A stretch of DNA of 64,000 bases from Trichosporon coremiiforme (Eukaryota > Basidiomycota > Tremellomycetes > Trichosporonales > Trichosporonaceae): assembly GCA_039545355.1 (NCBI GenBank), contig BCJJ01000010.1, positions 1,290,889-1,354,888 of the forward strand, read 5' to 3'. A model generated the notes under the pieces. That model saw only the letters and a list, made by a program, of their open reading frames with translations, did no database searches and had not been told where the DNA came from. Position 1 is the stretch's first letter, and every line of letters starts with the position of its first letter. A program made the position numbers and the translations under genes. Shown piece after piece: positions 1-11,831 of this stretch.

Positions 1-1147
1 TGTTAACATCGGGGACAAGAGGGTACACCCAGCGGCGCAGGATGTCCTGCGTAATCTCGCCGTACGTCCTCGTGTCGCGCACGCGCTCGACGTACCGTCC
101 GCCCTTGCCGGCGGCGTCCGCCTTCTCTTCCACCTTCTCCTCGCCGACAAGGTGCACATTGATGTTCTTGCCGAGCAGCTCAGAAGTGAGAACACCATTC
201 ACAAAGTGTCTCCTCAGATCGTGGTAGTCGAAGTTCTCCGTGCACAGCGCCGGGACATCCGCCTCGCACACATCGATCCCGACGTCACGGTATCCGCCAC
301 GGTGCGACGCCGCACTCGTGCCCGACCAGATCTCGTACTCGTCGATCGAAGCCGGCCACGGATCCAGGAACAGGTTCGCGGGGAAGTCGACGCGCTGCTT
401 GCGCGGCGAGAGGGGGTTCAGGCTGTAGTGCAGCAGTCGCGACGACTTGGGGTGGACGAGCATGACCGGCGACTCAGGATGCTGGCGTCCGCCACGAGCA
501 ACGCCCATCGTCATGATAACGTTCTTGTCGACCTCACGGCGCTTCTTGTGCGCCTCAACCATGTGCGAGATGTCGTAGTTCGACACGATCGGGTTATGCA
601 CGAGAATGAACGGGTTCTCCGGGTTAAGCAGCTGACTGTCAGTTCCATGTTCGGACTAACACGAACTCACGCTCATGGCGTCGAGCTCACGGAGAGCGTC
701 ACCTGCCGTCCTGGCCGTCGTAGAAGACAGACACTGAATGTCGAGCAGGTGCTGGAACGGCGACTCCCTGTTGGTCAGCTATGCCATCAATGCGGCCGGC
801 CTACGTACTCGACGAAAGCACGGATCTTGTCCGCGTGCACACCACAGAAGATGAACACCTGCTTGACCTTGGAGTGGCTAAGGCTCTCGAGCGTCCACAT
901 GAGCAGCGGGACACTGCAGAGGGGCAGCAGAATTCGGGGCTGGTCAAGACACAGCACCTCGAAGCGGCGGTTGAACGAGTCGGCCAGGATGACGGCCTGC
1001 AGCGGCGCCTCGTCGACATTGTCGCCGCGCTGGGTGTCAGCTGACCGCATAGAGGATACACAGCTGAGCGCGGGACCACACAGCCCTTAATGCGGGGATA
1101 CTTACTGACTTTTGCTCGGCCTTCGGGGCCTGCTTCTTGGGCGCCAT
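1..1147 (-). CDS. GCD6: eIF2B epsilon subunit, N-terminal part (cut by window edge)
   Basis: Catalytic subunit of the guanine-nucleotide exchange factor eIF2B, which recharges eIF2 with GTP in cytoplasmic translation initiation. The start ATG is at 1147-1145 (MAPKKQAPKAEQK). A first intron with donor GTAAGT follows, ending CTGACACCCAG. The next exon reads LQAVILADSFNRRFEVL then DQPRILLPL, the nucleotidyltransferase-like N-terminal signature of this subunit. A second short intron ends CTGACCAACAG near 770. Further on come HNPIVSNYDI, VIMTMGV and the left-handed beta-helix entry with LLGKNINVHLV and ILRRWVYPLVPD. Only about 300 of an expected 700 or more residues are inside the window; the catalytic HEAT/W2 domain lies beyond the left edge. 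The internal exon borders in 600-780 are approximate. It diverges from NDUFA1 over 258 bp. Confidence 0.9.
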
Positions 1148-1405
1148 TGCTTTCGGTGAGCGGTATGCTTGATCGATCGAGCTCGAGCTTGGTAGAGCGT
1201 CCAAAAGAGCGCGAACATTGTCATTGTGTCCTGACTCGTTCATCGCACGTGGATATCGCGTGGCTGCCACAGGGGGCGAAATGCCGAAAGTCCGCCCAGC
1301 CTGGATGAGCGCCGGTCGCTGGGTGGTGCACCGCAGGTCGACGTTCAGCACGCTCGCTACGTACGTTGACCTCGACGATCACCGCCTAGACACCACTCAG
1401 ACATC
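1148..1405. promoter_or_regulatory. Divergent promoter spacer, GCD6 / NDUFA1
   Basis: These 258 bases separate two divergently transcribed start codons, so they must contain both promoters and both 5' leaders. I see no clear TATA box and no convincing coding sequence. Calling it a bidirectional promoter is inference from gene layout only. Confidence 0.5.
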
Positions 1406-2169
1406 ATGCCCGTTCCCTGGGAGGTGAGTTGCGCGGAGAGCAGGACGGGGCGGAGATGCTGACGGAATCACAGGCCCTTCTTCCTTTCGGTTAGTGACGC
1501 GCGAGCCCGAGTGACGTTTCGGAGCAATTGGATTGGTCGGCATGGACAACGGACAACTAACATGCAGGTCTCGTTACCGTCATGTTCGCCGCGACCGGCA
1601 CGCTCTTCAAGACCGTTAAGGAGTTCGAGAACGACTGGAAGGTGTGTTTGGCACGAGCGGCGCGCGTTTGTTGTTGTGCGATCGGGGATGGAATGTGGGA
1701 GCTGGGACCTGGAATCAACAGACGGGGCAATTCTCCGGCATACGAACCTGAGCCTGGATCGCAAGCTCGCGGCTGCATAGGGGCTGCTAGCAGGACTGGG
1801 AATCACAGAAGTGTGGGGAGGAAGGCAGGGAAGCAGCGGATCAGTGGAGGAACGACAACACGAACGCACGCCTTCAGTTTCAATTGAGTTGACGTTATGC
1901 TAACTCACATCAGCCTCCTCGCTACCACATCGACCCCTGGGAGCAGATGATGATGAACCGCGACAAGCGACTGACGGGATCGTTCCGTGGACAAACTGTG
2001 AGTGGAAACAGTGGTGGGCTGAGCAGCTATTTTGCTCGCAGGCACCGACACCTGCCTCGAGCGCCTCTAGCTTATGTGTTCGGACCACCGAAACTGACCT
2101 CAGACCAACCCGGTAGCCCCGAAGGAGTTCGCGACGAACTCGGAGTGGCAGACGGAGAAGATTATTTAA
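1406..2169 (+). CDS. NDUFA1: NADH:ubiquinone oxidoreductase MWFE-type subunit
   Basis: Small accessory subunit of mitochondrial complex I with one membrane helix in the inner membrane. The 85-residue protein is assembled from five exons that keep phase: 1406-1423, 1474-1489 (a 16-nt microexon), 1568-1641, 1914-1997 and 2104-2169. The product begins MPVPWEALLPFGLVTVMFAA, the family's hallmark N-terminus (MPVPFEALIP in other fungi), and continues with WEQMMMNRDKRLTGSFRG, matching the conserved matrix-side segment with two basic residues. It ends SEWQTEKII. Length agrees with fungal homologues (about 78-90 residues). No exon is long enough to be seen as a gene by ORF length alone, so it is easy to miss. 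Its presence implies a proton-pumping complex I, as expected for an obligately respiring basidiomycete yeast. Confidence 0.9.
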
Positions 2170-2548
2170 ACAACCAACACTGGACACAACCCAAAATGCA
2201 TAGGATTAGAGCCTCTAACAAAACGACAAAGGATGGGCGCGTGGGGTGAGCCGCACTCCGCTGATCTCATCAGCCGCAACACCCATCGACGCGGACGCAA
2301 CAGCAGGTGCCAGGGGAAAGGCATATATGCAGAAACAACAGAGGGTACAGAGAAATACATGTGGGGTCGGTCTGGGTGCGATTGCGGTCTGGAGCTCAGT
2401 CAATGTTGGGCGACGGAGCGAGCGTACCGATGTCGGGTGACGGCGCGAGCCTGGTCGGCGATGAGGAAAAGAGGGGCTCTGTATCCTCAGTAGAGGCGGT
2501 AGGCGAGGAAGAGGCGGGTACAGTTTCAACAGCGTTGGCGATAGCCTC
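2170..2548. other. Convergent intergenic spacer
   Basis: The space between the 3' ends of NDUFA1 and the GATA-factor gene. It should hold both 3' untranslated regions and polyadenylation signals. I see no gene, repeat or structured element in it. Confidence 0.6.
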
Positions 2549-4526
2549 CTAGGCGTTATCGCCCTCGCTCTCGATGACCCTGAGGAGGTCCATGATCGCG
2601 TCCGAGTCCTGCCCCTGTCCGAAGATTTCCATGAGGTCGACGGCTTCGCTGGGCGGACCGTTCGCGTCGTCGTCGAAGCTGAGGAAGAGGGACTCGAGGT
2701 CCGCTCCGTCGGTCGAGGGAGGGAGCGGCTCCAGTCCGAAGGGGAAGTGGAAGTCGAGCGGCTGCACTGTCTCTCCGTTCTCGCCTGGCGTAGGAGAGGT
2801 GCGCCCGTTCTGCTGCTGCGTCGGGTTCGTGTTGCGAGTTGAGCGGCGGGGAGAGGGCGATGGGGGAGGCTGACGCCGTGGGCTGCTCTTGCGTGTACGT
2901 TTCCGCGGGCTCTCGGGCGGAGGCTCCTCGTTGCGCACACGGTTGAGTCGGGGCGATGAGCGGACTGGAGGCGTGGCAGCAGCCGCGGACGATGCCGTGG
3001 CAGGCTTGGCCCACAGCTCGCGCGGACGCATCTTCTTGTGTTTGTTGAAGTACAGTCCACATTCTGTTGTCAGCTGTGTCGCTCGTCGCGGAAGCGGAGG
3101 GGACCTACCATTGCAGACTTGACACACTGGCCCGTCGCGAAGCTTCTTCGTCATCCACTGCTCGCTCTCGGTCGAAGCGCAATTGTAGCACTGCTCCGCT
3201 GGTGTCGGCGTCGGCGCCCAAGGGCTGCCGCTGCTGCTCGCCTGTGCAAGCACGGAGGCCGAAGCCGGTTTGTACTGCTGGGCAACCCGCTCGCTTCGTC
3301 TAGAGGGAGAGGGGGAGAGCATACCGCTGATTCCGTTTGCGCCCTTCGGTGATGGGCGGACGGGGCTCTTGCTCGGAGAGTCGGGCATGGCCTTGAGGAG
3401 CTTGGCGAGGAACGGGTTGTACGCGATCTTGGCCGCCATGTTGGGCGACACACGGCCCTGGTCCTTGAGGATGTTCATGAGCTGCGCTCTAGCAGGTGAT
3501 GGCGGTGGTGGTGTGCGTGGTCCAGCGCGAGGAGGGGTTGTTGTGTCCCGCGTTCTTGAGGGCTCGGGCTTAACAGTCGCGTTGCTGTTTACGCTAGAGA
3601 CGCTGTGTCGACTGGGAGACGACGCCGATCCGCTTGGTCCGCCAGGCGTCGATCGGGGCATTGTGCGCACATGTCGCAAAGGTGACGTGGGCTTCGGAGG
3701 GGGCGGGGGCGGTTTCGCAAACACGCCATTGTTTGCGTTCGAGGGGCGTGCAGGACTGCTCGAGACTGCTATCGGCGCAGAGGCCGTGGACTTTCCGCCG
3801 GCCAGCATCGACTCGAACGCCTGCCGGCCGGAGAATTCGCTCTTGCCTTCGGGGTTCAATTGACGCAGCGTCAGCGTCACCTCAAGCCCCCAGCCCTTGC
3901 CGTCACCCTCAGCCTCGGCGGCCGCAGCAGCAGCCATGAGCCCCTCGAGACCTCCGCCCTCCGAGAAGCACGTCGGCGAGAATTCGTACTCGCGCACGAG
4001 ACGGCCTCGCGCTAACGTGCTCCCACTTCCGCTCTCAGCCAGCGCCCACGAAAGGAAGCCCTTCCCTGCCCAGCTACTCGGGGCAGCGGGTCCTTGGAAA
4101 GTGCTCCGTGCGCCTGCTCGCGATGGGTCGAGGTTGTAGACGGAGAAGTCGAGCGATGAGCGTGTTGGCACGCATTCCGGGCTCATTGTCAGTTGCCAAC
4201 ACAACGGGTAAGCTCACCTGGCAAAGCAGATGCCTCGTGCCAGCGCCTTCAGCGCGCAGCTTCCCATCATGATACCCTGCGATGCGGGGTGCACGTAGAC
4301 ATCCTGCCTCTCCGGTAACACGGCAAGGTACGACTGGGGCGAAGTGTCGATGGTGTATAAGATTTTGACTGATGTTAGCTTCTCCGGGACACTGGAGCTC
4401 GTCGTCGGAGCAGCGGCGTCGGAGGGTGACACCAGCTGATGGTGTTGGTCGCCTCATCTCTGTGCCAGCCACCTCGATGGACTCACCAGGTAGGGCCTGT
4501 ATCTTGCCCGGCGCAGGAGCCGGCAT
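2549..4526 (-). CDS. Ams2/Spt21-like GATA-type zinc-finger transcription factor
   Basis: Predicted nuclear regulator. Exon 1 (4526-4487) encodes MPAPAPGKIQALP. After an intron ending CTAACATCAG at 4369, exon 2 gives VKILYTIDTSPQSYLAVLPE, then a 36-nt intron precedes SLDFSVYNLDPSR. This KVLYT...SPQ...DYSVY.LDP pattern is the N-terminal domain shared by fission-yeast Ams2 and budding-yeast Spt21, which control histone gene expression. A long Ser/Pro-rich middle follows. A GATA-like finger spans the intron at 3064-3108: CYNC at one side, CNECGLYFNKHKKMRPREL after splicing. The finger has SEQW where classic GATA fingers have TPxW, and the Cys-Cys spacing is slightly long. An acidic C-terminus (MEIFGQGQDSDAIMDLLRVI) could be an activation segment. 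The fused layout matches Ams2 better than Spt21, which lacks the finger. The histone-gene role is inferred from the family. Confidence 0.75.
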
Positions 4527-5174
4527 AGTGGGCGGTCCTAGTCGTGCGACTTCCTGTCCGTCGTCTGTTCGTCTGATGTGATAGGAGGCGAGATAGAGTT
4601 TGTCGTCTGGCCGTCGTATTGTTGTGCGGGCGGTCGCTCGGGGGCGAAAACAACAAAGTCATAAACGCAGCCGCGCAGTGGACTGCACGCGTTTGGCTGA
4701 GGCGAGGCGCGTCGCGGAGGCTTTTCGCACGTGGCGACGTCATTAAGGCTGGTTCGAGTGACCCTGCGTCGGCCTGGGTGGCCAATCTCGCGGTGCTTGC
4801 CGCGGCGCCCTTAGCACCGGATGCCGAGGGATGAAATTGCGGTGGTGTTCACATGAAGTGGTAGTGAGCTCAGCCCATAGTGGATAGAGGGGGAGAGAGA
4901 GTTGAAGAAAGAAGAAGAAGGCTCGTATGCATGGAACGCTGTGTGTCTTGGGTGTAATTTGGGCGCAGCGACTGGGCCGCCGGGTGCATCTCGGACCAGC
5001 CCACCGAGAACCGAGCCACCGAGCCAAGCTGGAGCCCCTGCCGCTTGCAATTACCCGATCTCCTCCATGTCCAGTCAGTCGCAGTGATCTATCTCCTCGA
5101 TTCCTCGTCCTTCCCCCTCCTTTCCAACCTTCCTCCATTTTTTTCACCCTCTAACGACACTAACGACCTGCACG
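4527..5174. promoter_or_regulatory. Divergent promoter spacer, GATA factor / PEX7
   Basis: About 650 bases between the start codons of the two divergent genes. The PEX7-proximal part is pyrimidine-rich on the plus strand (5100-5155, ending in a run of T before CACCCTC), typical of promoter and 5' leader sequence in GC-rich yeasts. No other gene is supported. Confidence 0.5.
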
Positions 5175-6398
5175 ATGGCGCTCCCGCACACCGTGCCCCC
5201 GATGGGGCGTGTGCGCACTCCCGGCTTCGCGCACCACTCGCTCGCGTTCTCGCCCTTCTACGACGGCAAGTTTGCCCTCGCGTCCGGCGCCAACTTCGGC
5301 CTCGTCGGGAACGGACGAGTCGAGATCTGCTCTCTCGGAGGACCGGGTGGCGGTATCACGATAGAGCGCGGGTTCGACACGCAGGACTCAGTGTATGACG
5401 TTGCGTGGAACGAGGCGCATGAGTGAGTAGGCTGAGGCTGAGCGCAGTGCAGCGCAGCCCGGCAAGTGAAGATCGGCGTGGACTAGCGCAGCTCTCGCCA
5501 CATCACAGTTTGCAATTCGGCCGCTGTTCGGTCTCCATCATGAATGAAGCTGACCGCAGAAACCAAGTGCTCGCTGCGTGCGGCAACGGCTCGATCCGCC
5601 TGTTCGATATCACGCTGCAGGGCCTGCCGGTGCAAGCCTGGCACGAGCACCACGCCGAGGTCGTGTGCGCCGACTGGAGCAACATTGAGAAGCGCATGTT
5701 TGCGACGGCGAGCTGGGACGGAGTGGCGAAGGTGGTGAGTACGCTGGCGAGCCGCGGGGTGGCTCGAGACTTCCAACTGGGGGGCTGAGAGCTCCTCGGC
5801 GGTGACAAAGCTGCTGCGTTCTCTGGAGAAAGCTGACATGCAGTGGTTGACAGATCGGACGATCGCGCTCGTGACCTTACCCCGTCTCCCGACACAGCTC
5901 TACGCGTCGCTGTGGTCTCCACACTCCAACCAGCTGCTCACAGTCGGCCAAGATCCGACAGTACGCATCTATGACATCCGCTCCCCTCAGCAGGCGGTGC
6001 AGTCCTTCCTCGCATGCCCAGTTCCGGGGGCCGATGTGCTCTCAGCCGACTGGAACAAGTACAAGCCGGGTCTGATCGCGACGGCGGGCAAGGACCGGGT
6101 CGTGCGTGTATGGGATCTGCGGAATACGAACCAGCCCGTCGCCGAACTCGGACGGCATGGCGGGGGACACTCGCTAGCGGTGCGCAAGGTGCAGTGGAGC
6201 CCGCACCATGCCGATGTGCTCGCGAGCTGCGGGTATGACATGAGCACAAGGGTGTGGGACGCGCAGCAGCAGCGCGCCATTGCCACGATGGGAGACCACA
6301 CCGAGTTCTGCATGGCGCTCGGGTGGGCGCTGTTCGAGGAGGGTGTGCTCGCCACAGCGGGTTGGGACCAGTACGTCAACGTGTACAAGCCGCTGTAG
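5175..6398 (+). CDS. PEX7: Peroxin-7, PTS2 import receptor (WD40 protein)
   Basis: Cytosolic receptor that binds PTS2-bearing enzymes and carries them to the peroxisomal docking complex. Three phase-consistent exons, 5175-5422, 5560-5734 and 5844-6398, give 325 residues, the normal length. The start MALPHTVPPMGRVRTPGFAH leads directly into the first blade (SLAFSPFYDGKFALASGANF), as in other PEX7 proteins. WD repeats are visible as SVYDVAWNEAH, VVCADWSNIEKRMFATASWD, ASLWSPHSNQLLTVGQDPTV, VLSADWNKYKPGLIATAGKD with RVWDLRN, VQWSPHHADVLASCGYDMST with RVWDAQ, and a closing GWALFEEGVLATAGWDQYVN. Both introns have CTGAC branch sites next to the acceptor. The 3' end lies only 77 bp from the convergent SHR3 gene. 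Confidence 0.92.
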
Positions 6399-6475
6399 GC
6401 GGCAACAACATAGAGTAGGAAGTACTAGAGAGAAGGATGCATATCTATCAACCCACAGACGACATTACTCGATAC

Positions 6476-7472
6476 CTAGATGTTCTTCTTGTCCTCGATC
6501 TTGAGCTCGGAGGCGGAGCGGGCGGCCTCGTCGATCGCCTTCTGCTCGAGCGCCTCCATGTTGCCGGCGTATTCCTGTCCGATCTGCATGCCGAGCACGC
6601 CGATGAGGAGAATGCCGACGAGGGCGTTGCCTGCGGCAAGGACACGGACGGCCTCGATCTTGTCGTCCTCCGTAATTGGCTCTGTGAGGGGAGGGGGCTG
6701 GGGGAGGAGTGTCCAGGTCGACTTGGCGTCGGGCAGGAAGGTGCGCAGGCTCTGAATGTGGACCGAGAGGTAGAGCACGACGACAGCGAGCTGGAGCGCG
6801 ATGGCGGAGCCGTCGAAGAACTTGGCAGACTCGTTCCACTTGTGCAGCTTGAACAGGAGCGTCAGGAGCGGCAGCGCGAGGACAGCGTGGAAGAGCGCCT
6901 GAATGTCAGTTCAATCCTTCCATGACAAGAACTCACCTTGACGGCACCCGGCGCCTCGTACCACATCTCGTAGAAGGCGTACGCATTGTCGATCGCCTCA
7001 CGCGTCACAGGGATATAGAGGAGGGGGATGTCAACCTGCTGTCAGCTTTACGCCATTGTGGCAAAGTTTGGTCAGGATCAAGGAGAGCCAACCGCGTGCG
7101 CCGGGCTGATAACGATCCGGGATACGAGGAGCCGGCGCGCCCACGCCGCCTGACTGCCTGCAATGCGCTGGACTCCTCAATTTCCGGCCGGCTTTGATGG
7201 TTGACGGAGCGGAGCCATGGACGCGCAGTGACACGCGTCCCGCGTCACAACGAAAACTAGATTTGTTTTCGTGATCTACTCGGGTCCTGTCATCCGCCAT
7301 CCAGCATCCACGTTTTCGCGAAGCTCCAAACAAGTGAGACACAGCGCCCATCGGGGCATCCAGCCTCCAGGCTGCGCCCTATCCCCAACGTCCTACTCAC
7401 GACCTGGCACATGAAGACCATTCCCAGGAGGAAGGCGGTCGAGCCGATGACAATGTTGGAAGCAAAGCCCAT
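6476..7472 (-). CDS. SHR3: SHR3-type ER chaperone for amino-acid permeases
   Basis: ER membrane protein that helps amino-acid permeases fold and leave the ER. Three exons, 7472-7401, 7035-6937 and 6898-6476, keep phase and give 197 residues, the usual size. Exon 1 encodes the first membrane helix (MGFASNIVIGSTAFLLGMVF). Exon 2 holds IDNAYAFYEMWYEAPGAVK, matching the family's ...YY..L..AP... segment. Exon 3 starts with a helix followed by LFKLHKWNESAKFFDGSAI, the highly conserved Shr3 motif, then VLYLSVHIQSLRTF and IEAVRVLAAGNALVGILLIG. The tail is charged (ASELKIEDKKNI). Four membrane segments are evident. The first intron is 365 nt, about eight times the local norm; I find no gene inside it. 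Confidence 0.9.
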
Positions 7473-8944
7473 TGTTGCTGGTGCTGGCCGCTTATCGGTG
7501 GGATCACAGTTACAAAATTAAGATGTCGGTAGGTCGGGCGACTGGCTGTACTGTAAAGTTTGCTGGAGAAGGAGAGACGAGTGAGAGGATTGGAGATGGA
7601 GGAGAGAAAGAAATCCCCAGTGATGGGTAAAGATTGGAGAAGAGAGCGGTATCACTGACGAGCTGACGAGCTGGCAAGATTACAGCGGCCAAGCCGATCT
7701 CACTCGCCCAGCAACAGTAGTGGGCCATTTGCTTCCGCGATCCGATCTGAACATCTCATCTGCCGCGGCGCGTCCTGCTATCCTGCCAACCTGCGTCCTT
7801 GCCGCTGACCCAGCGCAGTAACGCTCACGTCGCTTGCGTCGGCCTGACCTCCTCTCGGAAATCCGACGAGTACAGTGCAGCAACGTGCATCACAACGACG
7901 AGTACCACATGACCCCCCACCTTGCACGCATCGTAGACCAACCGTAAGCCCCGCCGTAGTCGCGATATGGGCGGAATGTGGCTTCGGCGAGAGGGGCCGG
8001 ATGCGCTCGGGACATGGCAGCTTTGGCTGCGCTAAGCGGCCCCCCTCCACCGAAAGGTGAAAGCCAGGTGGAGTGCTGTCCACGGGCAGCCTTGGGCAGT
8101 CCATGAGGGAAAGGAGGGACAGAACAAAGAGGGTCGTGCGCAGAACTGGAGATTGCCGCTTGTATGCTATGCGGAGGAGGATTGAAAGAGGAACTGGCCA
8201 GAGCGCCCGAGTGGGCTTCTGGGTGATCGACGGACAATGAGCAGCTCACCTTAGCTTCCGACGCTCATCGCAGAGAAGGAACATGTCGCGTCAATGCATC
8301 GGAGCCTCCATCACTGTCTAAGTACCACGCCTCCAACACTGAACGCTGTGCAAACTACCCAGCATACCCAACGTGGGAAACAGAGACGACCGGGACATCG
8401 TGCCTAGAATCGACCACCGATCCGGATCCCAGACGAGCAGTTTCTCTCATAGATCACTTCTGGCAGTCGACACCGCACCAAGGACTTTTGGGGGCTCGGC
8501 AGCCTCGGCGCGCGCGGCGGACATGCATAACCTACGGCATAGGGGCATGCTGACAGCTCTAAATGGCCTGACGGCCTGTTCTGGAATCGGAGGGCCAAGC
8601 CTCCAAATAGAAGCCTGAATGCATCAGTAGGAGCGACACGAGCGGGAGAGAGCGCCACCCCCGCCTCACCCCCGGTGCACCCGTCTATAGAGCCATTGCA
8701 AGGGTCCGTCGACGGTCAGTGCGTCTTCGGCGGCGAGCTTGCGCGCTGGGCCAGTAGGCCAAGCATTGTTGCTTGCTAGCGTCTCTCGCATCTCTTGATG
8801 TGCTTGGTCCTATGCATTCAGAATACACACGACGTACTCTTGATACTAACTCTTTGACTCTCGCTTCCGTTGACGACTCCACTTTACGACCTCAGACGAC
8901 GACACTCCTTGAACCCGACACTCATTTGAAACGGCGCGACAACG
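7473..8944. other. Long divergent spacer, SHR3 / CRH gene
   Basis: Nearly 1.5 kb between two divergent start codons. Short overlapping open frames occur on both strands, but none shows conserved motifs or a splice pattern. It probably carries two promoters; the segment just before 8945 is rich in short CTTGAT- and ACGAC-type tracts without an obvious TATA box. Confidence 0.5.
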
Positions 8945-10761
8945 ATGCTCCAAGCCCTCTACGCCCTAGCCGCGCTCACTGCCGCCGTCCTTCCGGCCGC
9001 CGCCGAGACGCTCTGCAACGCGACCAACCTCTGCCCGAAGGCGTATCCCTGTTGCTCCGAGTACGGATACTGCCAGAAGGGCGCCTTCTGTCTCGGAGGA
9101 TGCAACCCGCTCAGTATGTTTGAAGGAAGGGAGGCGGAGCGCCCTCTGCCTGCGCACAACTTTCTCTGTCGACGCACAGTTTGACTGCGGCCGGCGCCGA
9201 CGCTCGCTCGCTAGCACTCATTGCTGACACTCGTTAGACTCCTTCCTCATGGAGAGCTGCATGCCTGCGCCCGTGTGCGAAAGCCACACGAACAACTTTG
9301 CGACCGATCTCAGCCTCGTGCTCCTGAACCACACGCAGTATGACGGTAACGCGACCAAGTGGGACTGGGTCGGTGAGTCTGCCAGCGCCTCGCATGGAGG
9401 AGCTAATTCTCAGTCGACAAGGGCGAGATCGTCCCCAACCCCGAGGGCGACGGTGTCCGCCTCACGCTCACCAAGGACGCGGGCGGTACGCGTATCTCGT
9501 CCACCCGCTATGTGCACTACGGAAAGATGGAGTTCGTGATGAGTGAGTGGCCCCGAGCGAGTAGCGAGCTCCAAGAGGTCTTCTGGCTGTCGCTACCGCC
9601 CTTGCCTTCGGCGAGTCCGGACTGATGGCAGAATCCTCCAAGTGGGGCGGCATCATCACCTCTGCCATCACGATGTCGGACGTGAAGGACGAGATTGACT
9701 GGGAGTGGGTCGGCGCCGCAAACGACGAGGTGCAGAGCAACTACTTCTTCCTCGGCATTGCGGACTATGTCAATACGAAAGGCAAGACGCACAAGGTTGA
9801 GGGTGCCAAGGCGTCCGATGAGTGGCACACGTATACGCTCGACTGGCAGGAGGAGGAGCTCAACTGGCTCATTGACGGCACGGTTGTGCGCACTCTGAAG
9901 AAGAGCGAGACGGCTACCGCCGACGGACAGTTGTGAGTATATGCAGCACAGAGTTTAGAGAGTGGATATCGGAAGTGTGGGGAGAAGCGAACAAGGAGCT
10001 TGCGGGCGAAACCTTGTCCAGCTGGAACGGGTATGTGCCGCCGCCAATCATCTGGTGCCTGTCAAGCGAGGAATGGACCGGAACTCGAGCTCAGCTGTGA
10101 CCCCCGTCCGGCCCTCCGTCACACCCATCAGCGCAGCGCTAACGTCTCAGCCAGTACCCTACCACACCGTCCCGCGTACAGCTCGCGATCTGGGCCTCCG
10201 GGATCGAGGGCAGTGCCGAGGGCACAGTCCAGTGGGGCGGTGGCATGGTCGACTGGGAAGCCGAGGATTACACCTCGAATGGCTACTACTGGGCCGAGCT
10301 GAAGACCATCACGCTCGAGTGCGCCGACGAAGGACTCAACACGACGCACGGCTACGTCTACACTGGTATCGACTCGGCCAACATCCCTGTAAGTATGACT
10401 CCAAAATCTTCAATCTCTCCCCCTCGTCTTCTCAGAGCGAGATCGTTTGTGCCAAGCAACAAGCAACGTGCACCGTACCTTCGGGCCCTTGTGGAGCGAG
10501 AGCAGCGGGCGACTCGGATGCCGCCGCTTCCATGATGAAGACGCAGAAGCCTCCGTGATGAAGGGTCCGTCAAGGAACCGCTTCCGTTTCTTTCAGCCGT
10601 GGACAGAGGTGATGTAACATCAGTGCTGACGGCAGGTCGTCTCCGTTTCGAACAACCGTTCGACCGTCCTCGGCGCGGCAACCATGACGGGCGCGTCGAT
10701 GAGCATGCTTGGCGTGGCTGTCGCTGTCGGTCTTCTCCCGCTCGCCTTCGCTGTTCTCTAA
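8945..10761 (+). CDS. GH16 CRH-type chitin-glucan transglycosylase, GPI-anchored
   Basis: Cell-wall enzyme of the CRH family that links chitin to beta-glucan. Six exons keep phase: 8945-9113, 9238-9372, 9414-9542, 9632-9932, 10151-10388 and 10636-10761, giving 365 residues. Residues 1-20 form a signal peptide (MLQALYALAALTAAVLPAAA). A cysteine-rich segment follows (CCSEYGYCQKGAFCLGGC), resembling the N-terminal chitin-binding-like region of Crh1. The catalytic motif DEIDWEWVG is intact, carrying the nucleophile and acid/base glutamates. Substrate-cleft features include YNYFF-like NYFFLGIADY, DWQEEELNWLIDG and the Trp-rich QWGGGMVDWE. A hydrophobic C-terminus (MLGVAVAVGLLPLAFAVL) after small residues fits a GPI-attachment signal. 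The last intron (10389-10635) is long; a short extra exon inside it cannot be excluded, so the Ser/Thr stalk length is uncertain. Confidence 0.9.
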
Positions 10762-11831
10762 GCTTGCACACGCCGTAAGCTGTCGCTATCGCAACTTGTT
10801 GCGATACGCTGCGTCAAGCTCTACCGCCAGGTCGCGAACGCCCCTTTCAACGCACCCGGCTATTAAGGCCCCGCCGCTGCCGTACGCTCGTCGATGATAA
10901 CCGATCCCCCCTCAACTGTTTCACGATTGTGCTATTCAGAGCCTCGTATACTCGTAGCTTTCGAGCCGGGCACTCGTAGCTTTGTCTTGTTGCCTAGACC
11001 TAGACATCTCTCTTTCTTGCTTCAACTGTGACACTTCTCCTGATTTCATGATATGACCCCGTAGCCTTCCTCCCGCCGCGACTGCCGCGCCCGCAGCGCC
11101 TGCAGCGCCTCCCGTACCCCGTGTCACCCGAGTGGCCCTCTTGCACCTCGTAAGTTTTATGCATTCACTTGTTATGATCGGGACGAGTCGCACGCCTGGC
11201 CGCACAAGTTGTCACTTCAACGTGCTCGCCGCACGCCGCAACGCGAGACACGAAGACATGCATCGCTCAACCTGTGTGCGCCAGGAACTCGCCGCATACC
11301 TGGGTGAACCAAGGGTGAATTAGGGAAGGAGGGAATAGGGCCCAGGTCGAGGATATCGCGTGCCTCGATTGAGGGCGTGCCTGGCTATCTGTCGTCAATG
11401 GCGCGTCAGTGCGCCTGAGCGCTATGTAGGTGGACGAGCGCGGCGCCCCTCGTTCCTCTGGTTCCTGTCGTTCCTCGATCATCGCCAGACCTCGCCTGGG
11501 CTCGCCCGACATAGCGTGGGAAGCAGATGAGGAACCGGTCTCTTACTTTGGAACCGGCTGCTTCAGCAGGAGAGCCGCTGCTCGTGCAGCTCCGCGGCTC
11601 TGCGGTTCTGCGCATCTCCCATTGCCTGTGCGTCACGCCTGCAACCAGGACTGACCAGGCTAGGGCATGCGGCAGTGGCGACGCATCGCACCCGCAGCAG
11701 ACTATTTGTTCCAGCCGCCAGACGCTTGATAACTCGACATTCACATCACCTCTCTGCACTTGTCACTCGTCACTCGCCACTAGTCATTCCAACACTCCTC
11801 CTGCTCTCTGAGCATCTCGAGTATAAGCAGC
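10762..11831. other. Intergenic spacer
   Basis: About 1.07 kb between two same-strand genes. It contains an alanine/proline-codon-like CGC-rich patch near 11070-11130 and scattered short frames that lack motifs. It should include the terminator of the CRH gene and the promoter of the hydrolase-like gene; nothing else is supported. Confidence 0.5.

Noticed and set aside
10389..10635. An extra exon in the CRH gene starting after CTTCTCAG near 10434
   Set aside because: It would run to a stop before the GPI signal; skipping it gives a phase-perfect join to the hydrophobic C-terminus.
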